Shown: one piece after another, positions 36,895 to 48,828 of the stretch
Layout of the letters: each line of letters begins with the position of its first letter
How positions within the stretch are numbered: the first letter of the stretch is position 1
Source of the DNA: Sipunculus nudus
Taxonomy: Eukaryota > Annelida > Sipuncula > Golfingiida > Sipunculidae
Reading direction: 5' to 3'
Length of the DNA: 64,000 nucleotides
NCBI GenBank assembly: GCA_026874595.1
Contig: CM049318.1
Location: 34,429,956 to 34,493,955, forward strand
Notes under the pieces: generated by a model
What the model was told of the DNA's origin: nothing
The model's database searches: none
Seen by the model: the letters and a program-made list of their open reading frames with translations, nothing else
Translations under genes and position numbers: made by a program

Positions 36895-36984
36895 ATATGC
36901 AGTTGCTGGGCTGCTGCTGACAGTGACATGGCACGGTGGATATAGCATTGACTTTGCTGGAAGACTTCTTTACAATCAACAAGT
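36895..36984 (+). other. orphan exon-like segment (low confidence)
   Basis: A pyrimidine-rich tract and a good 3' splice site ('ttcattctgtgtttcag', ending about 36894) are followed by about 90 bases open in one frame. That frame starts EYAVAGLLLTVTWHGGYS and includes DFAGRLLYNQQ. A possible 5' splice site (CAA|GTGAAG or AAG|GTGACT) follows. The peptide looks like part of a membrane segment, but I do not recognise the family. It does not resemble the GALNT gene at 56 kb. It could be an exon of another gene or chance. Confidence 0.2.
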
Positions 36985-37069
36985 GAAGGTGACTATGTTA
37001 TTTGGGTTTTTGTCATCTGTCTGTCTTTATAATAGTTTCAGTGTGATTTGTTGACCAATCTCAACTTTT

Positions 37070-37165
37070 ACAAAGATCATGTTTGATGATTGAAAAAAAA
37101 AGAAAGACCGACGACTGATTATTAATCAGTTATTTTATGTACCGTCTATATGTGTTTCTGTTAAA
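37070..37165 (+). repeat. dispersed repeat G, copy 1
   Basis: 'agatcatgttt.gatgattgaaa' plus an A run, 'gactgattattaat.agttattttatgta..gtctat'. Related segments lie at 38127-38180 and 59350-59430 on the same strand. Short and diverged. Confidence 0.5.
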
Positions 37166-37438
37166 TCTGCTTCATAATCAGTATTCACTTCAAAGAGTAA
37201 GTGATATATCATGTGATCATAACAGTCATACGTATCATTAGGTGCTTTCCCAGTTTGTATGGTAATAATGGCAGAGAGGGGTCAGTTTTAAAATGGGCAC
37301 AAATAATATTACACATGTTTGTGGTCATGCTGAAAAGTAAAGATAAAGACAGGGTTCTTGACACTAATTTAGCTGGGTGTTTAAATTTAAACACCCTACT
37401 CTGATATTTGGCATCTATTTACTAAAGATAAGCCCTTG

Positions 37439-37705
37439 ATCCTTTTAATAAAATATGCTAGAAAATGTGAATCTGACTGCACACAGGCTGTTCGTTTTGG
37501 TTATATCCACATCGGGGGGGGGGGGGGGGGGGGCAAAAATATACCAAACACATTCATTAATGAAATCTTGGGGCAAATCAGACAAACCAGAGTTAAATTT
37601 CAAAAAGGGCTTTTTTTAAATTAGTGACCTTTAAACTCCCGCACATACATAAGCTACCAACCACCTTGATGTACATGGTTTCTCTGTTTGTCAACATTGC
37701 TGTGT
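37439..37705 (+). repeat. dispersed repeat C, copy 2, with a 20-G run
   Basis: Matches 7320-7570. A homopolymer of 20 G occupies 37514-37533, where the other copy has ordinary sequence, so it appears to have expanded within this copy. Confidence 0.65.
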
Positions 37706-39924
37706 TTACTAACAGCTTGTAGATAAGCAGGCTCAAGTAAATCAGCCACAGAGGTGTGATAAGAACTTTTTTCAACAGAAATTACCCAGAGTTCATTAAA
37801 TATATATTTACAGAATAAGCCAGAAAATTCCCAACTTCTATAGAAAACATAGGTGTATAGCTCACTTTAAAGTTGTCTGGTATATTTTTGTGTCCTTACT
37901 TAATTATATCTCTTACAGGAATGGAATATTTTTATCTAGATAACATGACTGCATACATAATCATTTGTGATTGAGTATGCAGAGATGTAGCCACTTCAAC
38001 TGATTGTGAAAGAAACTACATATCATCGACGTAATAGTTTAATCTGCAGAACAGTAGTGAATGGAGTTATGAAAAATATGAGATATAGATATATAGATTC
38101 AAAATCAGTAGTGGTAGGAAATGGTTGGAAGATCATGTTCAATGATTGAAAGAAAAAAACAAACGATTATTGATTACTGTCCGTGCTTCCCGGAAGGGGG
38201 GACATTGATTTAGGTTTGTCTGTCTGTCTGTCTGTCAGGGTTTGATTCTGTGTGTTAACTTTCCTAAATATTATCCAGTTTCATTCAAATTTGGGTCAGT
38301 GGTTGCTCAATGCATACCTTGGTCAGGATTGGTTTTGGAATGTCTGTCTGAAAATTTATTCTCTCCAGCTCCAAAACAAAAATATTAAATTTTGTTTCTA
38401 TTTCACTACTAAAATTATGACATGTGGAGGCATCTTCAGGGCACCATGAAAACTAAACACAGCCACTATAACATGTGGAGACATCTTCAGGCAAACATAA
38501 AAACTTAAACATATTGATCAGGTAAGCTTGAAAGACAACAAGAGGCACAAGTGGGGGACTTAAATTCCACAAATTTGCTTGTAAATAGATTATTTTATAC
38601 TTCTATATAACCATGAACCTGCATTATAGAATATTATACTTGAAAGAATCAATTTAGTCAGATTTAAAAATTCAAGGTAACAACCAAATTGTTTGAACTT
38701 TCTCACTGTACAAGGTTCAGTTTTAATGCTGTTCGTTACGTTGTGTACCATCTTTCTTATTTCTGTGACAGGATTAGAATATATTTCTGGTTAATATGAC
38801 TTATGTGTGTTTGCATACATAATGGTTTGTGATCGATTAAGCAAAAATGCAACCAGTTTAATCAGTTATGATAGAAAATAGACAAACATCAATTTAATCA
38901 ATTAATTGACACAACACTTAAAATACGCAGATGACCTGATACAGAACCAGATGCTGTTAGTTCTATAGCAATCGCTGAAGACATCTGCAGCAGTGTTTTA
39001 TTTTAAATTGTCATGACTTGTACATAGGTTTCTGCTATTTAAAAGAAAAAAAAAGGAAAAAGAAATTGAAGCCATGTTGGTTTTATGATAACAAGTCATC
39101 CCTGGATGACTGTGCTGAATGAGAAAAAAATATCTGTGGATAGGAGAGACTGTCTATTAACAAAAGTGGATGAAATGTCCCAGGTAGCATTTGTCTCGAT
39201 CCTGACTAAAGACCTGGGGCCTGAACATGTTGTACAGTTGAGAAGTAAAATGCTCGGCTGTCTTCACTGGTAACCCAGGCTCGATCCTTGGTGCGGCTAT
39301 GAGAGTGGGTTGTAGTGGCCTGTTCTCCAGTTTCCATCACCTCTAGACACTACCACTCACCCACAACCTGAGCCAAGTAGAGTGCCTAGATTAGTTATAG
39401 TGACTATTTGTATAATCCTTGTAACATGAATTATTATATATATATTTGCATGGATTGTAATTGTCATAAACTTGATTGGTGTCTTCTGTTTCAGCTGGGT
39501 GGTGCCATCCTCAGGATAGATGTCTTTTACATTATGAGAAAAATAAAACATTACACTTTATTTTTAGCAAACAGTAATTTATATTTCCTACAAGGTACAG
39601 TGTCATCTACAGGCTATATAATTGTCGTCATAATCCTACCAATTTTGCTTTTGAATTTACCTTTGACCTGCTGTAAAACTTTTTCATTAACTTTGAGGGG
39701 CTAAGACCCAATCTATGCAGTGAGCTGATACATCAAGAAAAAATTAAAATACTGTACAGGTATCACCAGATGAATCAATATGACAGTGCTACTTGTTCAT
39801 ATGACAGAAAACAACATGAATATCTAATTTTACCTTAATGCCATGAAAGACATGCCTACTTAAATGGTTGGCGTCTGTCCCTCCATCTCTCATGCCATCC
39901 TTCTGTCCATCCCGCCCAATTTTT
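37706..39924. other. non-coding stretch with minor repeats
   Basis: Contains a repeat G fragment (38127-38180), a short TCTG microsatellite (38217-38237) and, at 39235-39340, a possible degenerate tRNA-like SINE fragment (B-box-like GGCTCGATCC near 39280). A 98-residue open frame at 39408-39704 is hydrophobic near its end and has a 'cttctgtttcag' 3'-splice-like site inside (39483-39494). I find no family match and do not call a gene. Confidence 0.4.
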
Positions 39925-41360
39925 TGCTCAGCTGACTATAAGTCATCTGAGCTATAGTCGTGGTCCATTGTTCGTCGTCCGTCCGTCTGTCTGTCCGTCC
40001 GTCCGTAGATGTGGCATGTTTTGAAACCGTAAGACCTAGGAATCCAAAATTTGGCATAAAGTTAGATGTCCCCAAGATCTCCTACCAAGCCGAAAACTGG
40101 GTCTTTGCGACTTCGTTCCTTTGAGAAATTAAGGAAAAACCTCAATTTTTTATTAAAAACCTATTTTCACACTTCAGGACTGCCTAATATCAAAACCACT
40201 CATCTGTTTTTCCTCATATTTACCATAAATATTCCTCTATATAGTTCCTATGTACATTCAAGAAATTATGTCTGTATTATATAATTTATAAAAGTTATGG
40301 GCCCAAACATAATGCATTTTGTAAAAAATCAGGAAAGATATTTGATCACTTAACACGAAACATGTTAAAGCTATGGACTTTTTTCCAGTAATATAACTTT
40401 AATTAATCCAAATTAAATTGTACACCCAAAATAAGATCAAAATCTTTTAATTTTTTTTAAATATTAACAAAAATAAAAAATTGGTACCTTAAATTTTGCC
40501 CAACTTTGACCATGGCACGTTTTTTTCCTGTAAGTACTGTGGATTTAATTTTCACAGCATGTTTTTGTTAGCATTTTGTCTGTTAACAACAGAAATTTGA
40601 AACCAGTTGATCAAAAACTGTAGATTTTTTTCAAGTTTTCAAGCACCATGTAATATTTTGTTTACATCAAGCTAGTGTGATGCAGTTTGCAAGAGCTCAG
40701 CTCCCCAGCTTCAGCTCTCAGTTCCTAAATTTGGCATACAATTAGATGTCTCCAAAATCCCCTACCATGCCAAGAATTTGGTCACTAGGACTTAATACCT
40801 TCGAGATATTAATGAAAAACTACATTTTTCCATTAAAAACCCATTGTTACACTTCAAGACTGCCTAATATCAAAATCACTGATCTGACCCTAATCATTAA
40901 TAATATACATATTTTTCTATACATTCTCTATGCACATCCCAGAAATGATGTCAGTATTGCCTAATTGTTTTAAGTTATGGGCCCAAACATAATGCACTTT
41001 GTAAAAATCAAGAAATATATTTACTCCCTTAACAAGAAGATTGCTGAAGCTAGAGATTTTTTTCAGGGATGTAACATTATTTAATCAAGATTCAATTGAA
41101 TACCCAAAATTAGTTCTGAATTTTCAAATTTTATAAGTTATTGGTATAAATATAAAATTAGTACCTTAAATTTTGCCCAACTTTGACCATGACAAGTTTT
41201 TTTCCTGTAAGTACTGTGGATTTAATTTTCATATCATGCACACATAAGGATTTCAGCTTTTTAGTTTAGAAAGCTGAAAGAAATTGGCCAAAAATTGTAG
41301 CTTTTATTAATGTTTTTATGAGACCATGTCAGACCTTGGCTCTCCCTAGCCCCTCATGAG
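39925..41360 (+). repeat. AGCTCAGCTGAC-headed repeat with a ~0.68-kb tandem duplication
   Basis: A head ('gctcagctgactataagtcatctgagctatag', then GTCCGTCC-type runs, 39928-40010) is followed by a unit at about 40030-40690 and a second diverged copy at about 40725-41350. Landmarks about 680-690 bp apart are 'aatttggcata.a.ttagatgtc' (40050/40730), 'cacttca.gactgcctaatatcaaaa.cac' (40170/40853), 'gggcccaaacataatgca' (40299/40979) and 'accttaaattttgcccaactttgaccat' (40488/41163). The matching 72-residue open frames at 40066 and 40746 are diverged from each other and have no recognised domain. Confidence 0.75.
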
Positions 41361-42205
41361 TCACCTGTATGTTGACCTTGACAAACTTTCAGCAAATTAT
41401 GCATGCTTGAGGCGAGGCATAAACTGGGGCAGCCAGGCAGCTTCTGGCCAGCCACAGTTGATCAAGGTCTCCAACCCAACTCATCTAGTAGTTTTAACCA
41501 ACAACTTAACAATAAATTAATAATTTTTTATTGTTTTTTAATAACAAATTAAAGAAAAATAGAAAAGGAATTTGATAGTTGATAATAACAGGAAATTAAC
41601 TTGCAGTTACTGATGATATAAGAATCTTGTATCGATCGATAAAATGTCACTTTTTCCAAATAACACCATGCAGTCACCTATGGTATTTTTCAGTTCAATT
41701 TTAATGATAAAAAAGTAAATCATATTATTCATTACTAATCATTAGGGATCATATGAAGGAAATAAATGATAAACAAAGATGCAGTCAATAATATTAATGT
41801 AGATTCCTACTGTGTCTAGTGTGTACATTGATGTGAAATTAGTCCAAAATGAATATATTACATTTATTTTTTTAAATATAAATAAAAGCCATAAAACCAG
41901 ATACTTATCATTCTTTAAATGTGTGACTTTTGTATATTCTGGATTCTCAACATCATTGTTTGGTGAAAACTGAATAAATACCAGACTTGGTGCAAATACT
42001 TTGCAAATGTATTTAAATACGAATATGAATATGTACTCCATTGTAAAATTTCTTTCATAAGAATGGGAATTCAGGTAAAAATGAAAGTATATGAATACCA
42101 GTGCAAATACTTTCAAAATGTATTCATGAACGCATTCATGAATATATTCTTTAGTATTATTTTAATAATCATTTCAGTTATATTTTATTTTAAAAAATCA
42201 TACAA
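41361..42205. other. AT-rich non-coding stretch
   Basis: The 124-residue minus-strand open frame (41742-42116) lies in very AT-rich sequence, is mostly aromatic and isoleucine residues, and has no domain I know. A short repeated 'gcaaatacttt.aaatgtatt' motif occurs at 41991 and 42102 and explains part of it. Confidence 0.5.
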
Positions 42206-42980
42206 TTTTTACCACATATCTCTTAAACCCATGCTGCTTTCTTTACAGCACATGACTGGCATGTGATTGTCACCTGCAGGTGGCGCCACCTCTCTGTAAC
42301 AACCCTCCGGGCTTCAAAATGGTCCTTTTTCATTTTCCTTCAGATAATTAAGTCAGTAAATAAGAATACTTTAGTCTTCAAATCATATGCAGAGATTCCT
42401 CGTAGCTAGGGGAATTCAGTGAATAGTATATTCAATAGAATTGTTTTTCAGAATGTTCCCAACAGAGTTCAAATTTTGCTGATTGAAAAATGATCTGATT
42501 TCCCTTCTGTCAATCTGTCCTGCCCCATTCTTTTACCACATATCTCTAAGACCCTTGGTGCTTTTTTCACCAAATTTTACAGACTTACTTAGCACATGAC
42601 TGACATGTAATTTTAACGTGCAGGTGGTGGCACCTCTGTATAATGACTTTCTGTGCTCCAAAATGCATTTGAATAGGTTATTGTATCCAAAGACTAAGAA
42701 GTTTGGGGTACTATGGTTTTGATATGGTCACGTTGCTGCAGACAAATCTTATGAGGGAGATAGCTTAAGAATGATCTTTTTTTTTTAAATTTTGCAAGCA
42801 CATACATATTGGCCAAAGGAAGGAGCCTATTAAAAAAGGGGTCGTGATCTTTACTATGAGTGACCTTTACCTTCAATAAGTCCATTTTTGGCCATTTTAG
42901 CATATTATCACCCATATCTCAAGGGTAGTTCAGTAGATTTGCTCCATGTTTATTTCTACAGTAAACTGTTAGATAGCTTT
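42206..42980 (+). repeat. repeat R2 cluster, left part
   Basis: Two copies of 'taccacatatctct.a.acccat..tgct', 'cagcacatgact.gcatgt.att.tcacctgcaggtgg.gccacctct' lie at about 42208-42321 and 42528-42664. From 42700 to 42975 the sequence matches 25300-25620 ('gggtactatggttttgatatggtcacg', 'agtgacctttaccttcaataagtccatttttgg'). It breaks off at the transposon insertion. Confidence 0.65.
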
Positions 42981-44374
42981 ATCATTAAATCTCCACTTAA
43001 AACCGCACTTCCGATTAAAACCGCACCCAGACTTCGCCGAAATTCCAGGTGAGACATCACGAGGGGCTCAAATACTGAGAACCCCCCTTAAAAACCGCAC
43101 CAACTTTCGCTACAGAATGATTTCACAAAAGACACAATCAAGCTATCATCTAGAAATGAACACGCGTAGGTTGCGACTCGGCCATTCCTGTCCACTTTTA
43201 AATTCCTTGGGCAATTTATTTAAACCCATCATAACACTTTTTTGCAGGGTCACTCAAGCATGAAGTTTGGGAAGACGTAAGGGCCGGTGAACCTCTGCGT
43301 GTTTATACAGATTTTATATTCCGTGCCGTATTCTTGTTTGTTACTGATTTGTCATTATATTTTGGAAAAAATATCCTGCTGATCCGTTTCAAGTCACTGT
43401 ATATTTTAATTCTAAAAATGTTTGATGAAAATTCAATTTTCTGGAATTACTCGGAAGATTCAAATCATTTTCATACCGGTTACTTCGGTATTATCATCGT
43501 CACATCGTACTTTGACATCGCTCCATGTCACAATTTGCTGGCGCGTTTGAAAACATCGCTGGTCAACTTAACTAAATATCAAAGTAATTGAAGTTACCTT
43601 GTCGAGATACGCACGTATAGGAAACATGACGCTTGATAACGAGTGATTTTAAGGTAAAATTAAAGTGGCCAGTCGGGGTAAGCAAGTTTTTTTCCTGAAG
43701 AAAGTTTCCGTGTGGGGAGCCATTTTGTCAAGGCAGTGTTCACGCAAGGCACACTGGGACGAAATAGGTGGCTGTTCTGTTTACCACCCACCACGTACAG
43801 CCGTTCAAAATATTCTTAGCAGAATACCGGGGCGTTTCAGCACATGGCGGCACTCAAACTTGATTTTAAAACGATCGTCTGCCATTGTGTGACTCCTTAC
43901 GATGTCAGCTTTTTATTCATTTTACGTTAAAACAAATAATCATTGCTAAATAATGCCGCAAATGGGTTTAAAGTAGGCTTTATTTCAATTTTGCTTGAGC
44001 ATGCCTAACAAAGTGGGCCGCAGTGTGTTACAGCAGGGTTGTTGTAAACGTATTATTTGGTGACAATTACCCAAATTTCATAACAAGTTATATAACACAC
44101 GAAAACTATTCAGAAATATTTAATTTATAAATAACAAATAATCATAAATAATACATTTACACATGGCTCCCATGCATGCGAGACTGCTGCTAAGAACGGC
44201 CTTCGAAAGTTGCAATATTATCGCCCACTCGCCGGCCCCAAAACGATGTCTGTCAGGAAGATATTCAGGAAACCCTTCTAGTATAAACCGCACAGTGCTT
44301 TCAGGAAATCAACCTGATTTCAAGATTTTGAATTTCTTGATTAAACCGCGGTTTTAAGTGGAGATTTTACGGTA
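42981..44374 (-). mobile_element. 1.39-kb inverted-repeat transposon, copy 2 (inverted)
   Basis: The right end is GCGGTTTTAAGTGGAGATTT then TACGG, followed by TA (44373-44374). The left end is slightly decayed (TTAAATCTCCACTTAAAACC then GC). The interior corresponds to 20149-21541 in reverse orientation, with substitutions and small indels but the same length. Flanks match an uninterrupted paralogue near 25590-25610: 'gatagctttatca' before and 'ctgaaatctggtgatcccacc' after, against 'gatagccttgtgatataccggaaactggtggcgccacc'. The element therefore jumped into an older repeat. It has no recognisable transposase, so it was presumably mobilised by an enzyme encoded elsewhere. Confidence 0.85.
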
Positions 44375-44880
44375 CTGAAATCTGGTGATCCCACCTTTAA
44401 ATGATTTTCCGTAATGGCCAAGTACATCTACTTTAGGTAAATATTACACATTTCTCAGGAATGGTTAAAGCTATCGGCCTGAAATTTTGCATAGCTGTAA
44501 ATCATGGATAGATTTTATTGCATACATAGGACAAGTAGCAATAAACATTTTGTGTGCCTGCTTTCCATTTACACAAGACACCTTTGGATCCTGAATTATC
44601 CTCTTTCAGCCTGTCCCAAGGGAAACCCATATCTCAGAAAATACCACACATTTGAGTTATGCATGGGGCAGGGACTATTTGTGCCTCTGGGCCCATGTAT
44701 AAATTGTTTTGGGTAAAATTAAGTAATGAGAGGAAATTGTGTTTTCTCTATATTAAAAGGGAAGAACAGAAGCTTGTAATCTAAACAGCGGATACCCAAG
44801 TGGAAACACCAAGTGCAAAACAAGAGCATGGAAAAACATTAAAAAATGAGTTGTGAACCTCTGGTCTGTTGATCTTCAGT
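44375..44880. other. end of interrupted repeat R2 and unmarked sequence
   Basis: The first few dozen bases continue the repeat interrupted by the transposon. After that nothing is recognised. Confidence 0.4.
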
Positions 44881-44884
44881 GTTA

Positions 44885-45050
44885 CTAACACACACACACA
44901 TGTTGACCCAAAAACATGATTGTCCCCTATCTGAGAGAGCAACATTCAGTAATATCTTCAGATACAGTGTTGAAACCCAAGCAGCCCAGACTGATTGAAC
45001 AATACATGACCCTGAACAGGATATATCATTAATGAAATTGTCGTACCAGC
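44885..45050 (+). repeat. dispersed repeat H, copy 1
   Basis: Shares with 47385-47520 the order 'ca.acaca..tg.tgacccaaaaaca', 'ct.tgagag.gca', 'aatat.ttcagatacagtgt.gaa', 'cacatgaccctgaa.ag..tatatc.taat'. The copies are moderately diverged. Confidence 0.6.
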
Positions 45051-45929
45051 TCTTTACTTGAGTGGCTTTCCTGGAATCAGCATGTCTTTATTATCATGCA
45101 GACATTTATTGTTTTTCTTCATGTATTATTGTACATGATACAAATAATAAATAAACTTGTTCATTTATAATGCATAGGCTTGTATGAGAAATTTCATCAG
45201 TCATAGCTGTTATATCAGCTGACCCTTAATATGGTATTTCACCATAGATAATCCGCTGCCTGAGGTAATCCTCCCCCCCCCCCCCCCCAATGCCCCATTT
45301 AGAACCACAATTTTGGAGGAAAACCTCACAACCCTGTGTATAATATGCACTCAGTTTCTGGCCCATATCCTGGATGTTCTGATTCATACTTGTGGTAGTT
45401 TTCCTTTTATTCACTGTTTTTGTGGCGGTTAACTTCACCAGTCAGACTGACATTTGTCAGATTCTCTTAGATCTATCACTGAAATAGTTTGTTATAATTG
45501 AAATCACAGCGAGTAGTCTACTCAGTATACTCCTTTAGTTGTCAAGTAAAAAAAAGGGGGCACATCAGGAATGCAAAACCATCGAAACAAATTTTTTCTT
45601 TTTCCTTGGTTTCTTCTACCCATGAATTTGCTGGATCTAAATTTTTCTGATCTCAAAAAGTGACCTTTTGGGTACATTAATTTCCTTAGGTGACAAATTT
45701 TCATCTGATATTTGCATCTGATATTTTGACCTTGACCTTATTTCCAACATCTTACACTCCATAACCAGTTCCCCATTATCACTCAGTCGTGGGCATCAAA
45801 GGTTTCCAGCGATCACTCAGAGACTGCAAATATCTAGTTAGTATTTCAGTTCATTGCCCTTCATAGCTCATTTAGCATTTGCAGAGAGTCTTATATAATA
45901 CACACTAATCCCTAGGTGTAATACCAAGA
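45051..45929. other. non-coding stretch with a C run
   Basis: Sixteen consecutive C at 45273-45288. No gene recognised. Confidence 0.5.
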
Positions 45930-46113
45930 GAGCAGAAACTCTCTGAAAGACCACCTATCTTATAAGACCACCTGTCTATTGAAGCCACCCTTTGGTGAAC
46001 CAAAGGCCTTCACATTGGATATAACTGACCTGTCTAATTAGACCACAGTTCTGGGAATTAAGACCACTCCTGCCAAGTCCCATGGGTGGTCTCATAACAC
46101 AGGTTTCACTGTA
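45930..46113 (+). mobile_element. pogo/Tigger-style MITE (family F), copy 3
   Basis: The left end 'gcagaaactctctgaaagaccacc' and the right end 'gggtggtctcataacacaggtttcactgta' are imperfect inverted repeats. The interior 'gaccacctgtctattga.gccaccct.tggtgaac' matches 23945-24159. Non-coding. Confidence 0.75.
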
Positions 46114-46224
46114 GTGGTACTTCTCAGAGGATAAGTTTATGCAAACATTAATTCAGATGTCATTTTCGATCACCAGGTATGCTTGCATGCCAGACAACTC
46201 ATATATCTTTATACACCCATCATA

Positions 46225-46735
46225 TGACGGGAGTATTATGGTATACCCACTGTCCGTCCGCTTACTTTAAGTGTCGCTGTGATAACTTATCAGGCTTTAA
46301 TGGATTTTCTCAAAAAAGACCATAACTACTTACCAACAGATTATCTCACCCCAGTTTGATTATTGGCAAAACCCACACATATTTAATAAGGTAATGGGTC
46401 ACTAGGCTACTTTGTGGTGTCACCACGATTACTTATGAAGAATATGAAGGATTTTGATCAAACTCTTCAGAAATGTTAATCGAAAAAATATCTCACCTAT
46501 CTTTGATTTCCAGCAAAATCCATGCTTTTTAATGAGGTCAAAGGTCAATGCACTTTGGAGGCTCCTTTGCTGACTTACCAAAAATTCTATGGATTTTCAT
46601 GAAACTTGTTATACATATTTACCAATAGAGTTTCTCACCTTGATTACCTTCTTTTAATTAAAATTTACACATATTTGATAAGGTCAGAGGTCACCAGATA
46701 CACAATTGGCGTATTATGCAGGTTTGCAGTGCCCT
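46225..46735 (+). repeat. dispersed repeat J (~0.5 kb), copy 1
   Basis: Starts 'gacgggagtattatggtatacccactgtccgtccg' and runs through 'aagaatatgaaggattttgat', 'aatgaggtcaaaggtcaatgcactttggaggc' and 'aataaggtcagaggtcac.agatacacaa'. It matches 59510-60005 over its whole length. It carries two AGGTCA-N-AGGTCA sites (46535 and 46681). Confidence 0.8.
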
Positions 46736-47384
46736 TGTTAAAAGCTAAAGTCTCAGCAATACGGAATATCGCTAATGCAGCTTCTCGTGTAGATGGAGGA
46801 GAAAAAGGACTTGCTGGCACAGCCGGAAGCTTGTTTGTGCAGGCAAGCGTGATTCAGCCGGACATTCATTAAAACGGACGAAACTGACAGTCCCCACTTT
46901 GTCAGCTTATACACGCTATGTAATCTCTTTAATTAATATGAATAAATATGGGGTTACAATTGTTTTGTACCATAATGCATCATAACTTGCAAAATTTGCA
47001 AATATGATGTTTATCAATGACTAAAGACCTTGTGTAATTTACCCTTATATATATCATCCACTACAAGGCAGTTGATTAAAGATCACATTCTAATGCAAAC
47101 CAAGCCGAATGCAGAATTTTCCTATGTCTTTTCATGTTTTTTATTATGGTTTAACAAGGCGAAATGAATATGATGAATATTAAGTATCAGGATGATCGGC
47201 AATTATAAAACTATGATCAGTGCCCACACTGCTGTGTTGAATGAATGGGCTGGTCAAGCTGGACGCTAGAGGGGACTAGTTGTTTGCCTGCAGTTTTTCA
47301 AGCAGGCAGTCATTTTCTGCCTCCACACATGATAGTTTCAGTATTAGCGATATCCCATATTCAGTTTCATTAACAGACATACAC
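46736..47384. other. non-coding stretch with a GC-richer patch
   Basis: An open frame (46606-46872) runs out of repeat J into a GC-richer patch at 46740-46880 whose peptide (ending SVIQPDIH) I do not recognise. Not called a gene. Confidence 0.35.
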
Positions 47385-47520
47385 ACCTGCTGACCCCAAA
47401 ACATCATAGTCCTCCCTCTGAGAGGGCAGCTATAAGAAAATATCATCAGATACAGTGTGGAACCACCAGGTGCACAAGCAGAAGCATATCACATGACCCT
47501 GAATAGTCCATATCGTAATC
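47385..47520 (+). repeat. dispersed repeat H, copy 2
   Basis: See 44885-45050. It begins 'acctgctgaccccaaaacat' and ends 'cacatgaccctgaatagtccatatcgtaat'. Confidence 0.6.
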
Positions 47521-48420
47521 CTGATTGTCATGTTGAGCTAGTCTCAGGATTAATAGCCTGTTATGAGAGCAGCAAATACTATAAGCATGGCCAAGACTGC
47601 CAGCACTCTACTTCAGTCTCTTTGTATACTACCTACTTGGAATCACTGGGCCATTATTAGCTCGCATCGGCTCGTATGAGCTATGTAGTCATCAGTGGTG
47701 ATGCGTAAATGCTGTCTGGTTGTTTAATTCTTCTGTGCAGCTGAGAGACCTGCGTTACCATGGCAACAAGATGTGCTCTCCCAGCGTATGGATAAGTATA
47801 TATGTGCATTATATCAGCAATAAACTAACTTGTGTGGGACAGTTCACATTATGTATTCAAGGCTGACAAAAGCACTTGAATAAACTTGATACTGATGGCC
47901 ACTTTGTGTCGTGTTCCAGGCACGACTGAAATGTCACTATTAAGGACTTCAGATGCATTTTCCTCAAATGAACCCATATGTGATTGTTATCGCCAATTGG
48001 ACCCCCTATAGACCCGATGTCACGTTTACTTTATGGGAGACACAATAAGGCCCGTCTGTATGTTACTCAGGCAGTCTATGAATATATATGGTTGATCAAA
48101 ATACATAAAGTGGTATTTGGAAGGTAATACACACAGAATGGGGAGGAATAAAAATGGTGTATATTAACCCTGAGAAAAGGGCTGTATTATCTGTTACATG
48201 CTTTTACATTGGCTGGTGAAGTCATAGAAAGAGCGCAGACACTTTATTGTATTCTTGCCTTCTTCTCTGATTACAAAGACGTAATGTATTATCTTATGAA
48301 TTATATATTTTTCTTTTGTTTTCCTCATTTTAATGCTGTGTAGGTAATGGTGTTAGAATTGACTCAAATTATAAGTAACAAGGCAGTGCTGACATGGGGT
48401 TTCCTGTGTCAACCTACCAT
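47521..48420. other. non-coding stretch, nothing recognised
   Basis: No gene, RNA or shared repeat found. Confidence 0.4.
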
Positions 48421-48520
48421 TTTTAGCTCAGCTTAAATTAAGCCATCTGAGCTATAGTTGTGGTCCATTGTCTGCCGTCCGTCCATCCATCTGACCATCC
48501 GTCCATTTTTTGAGGATTTG
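48421..48520 (+). repeat. AGCTCAGCTGAC-type repeat head, third locus
   Basis: 'ttagctcagctta..taagccatctgagctatagttgtggtccattgtctgccgtccgtcc' matches the heads at 3190 and 39925. Here the body of the repeat is short or replaced. Confidence 0.6.
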
Positions 48521-48828
48521 GGTGTGGTCCAAAGAAGTGTTATTCTGCTCTTAAAACTTTGCTAATTCACATCCCACCAAACCCTTTCCTCAAATAGAAA
48601 ACCGCCTTAATGCTGTCCTTTGGGTATTTTTATGTCACATCCCCATATTGAACCCTGACAGGTTTATTTCTCCTAGTTTCTTGAAACCACTCATGGAGGC
48701 ACCCATTTTTCACATACAAGTACACTAATTAAAACTTAAATCTCACAGATCACAATTCAGATTTATGGATATACCCTTATGCTAATTAATATAATCTGTA
48801 TATGGTTAAAACCAGATATTTGAGGTAG

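Noticed and set aside
39408-39704. 98-residue open frame with an internal 3'-splice-like site
   Set aside because: No family resemblance and no convincing donor. The hydrophobic tail is typical of AT-rich chance frames.
41742-42116. 124-residue minus-strand open frame
   Set aside because: Very AT-rich sequence giving mostly Phe, Ile, Tyr and Asn, with no recognisable domain or splice context.
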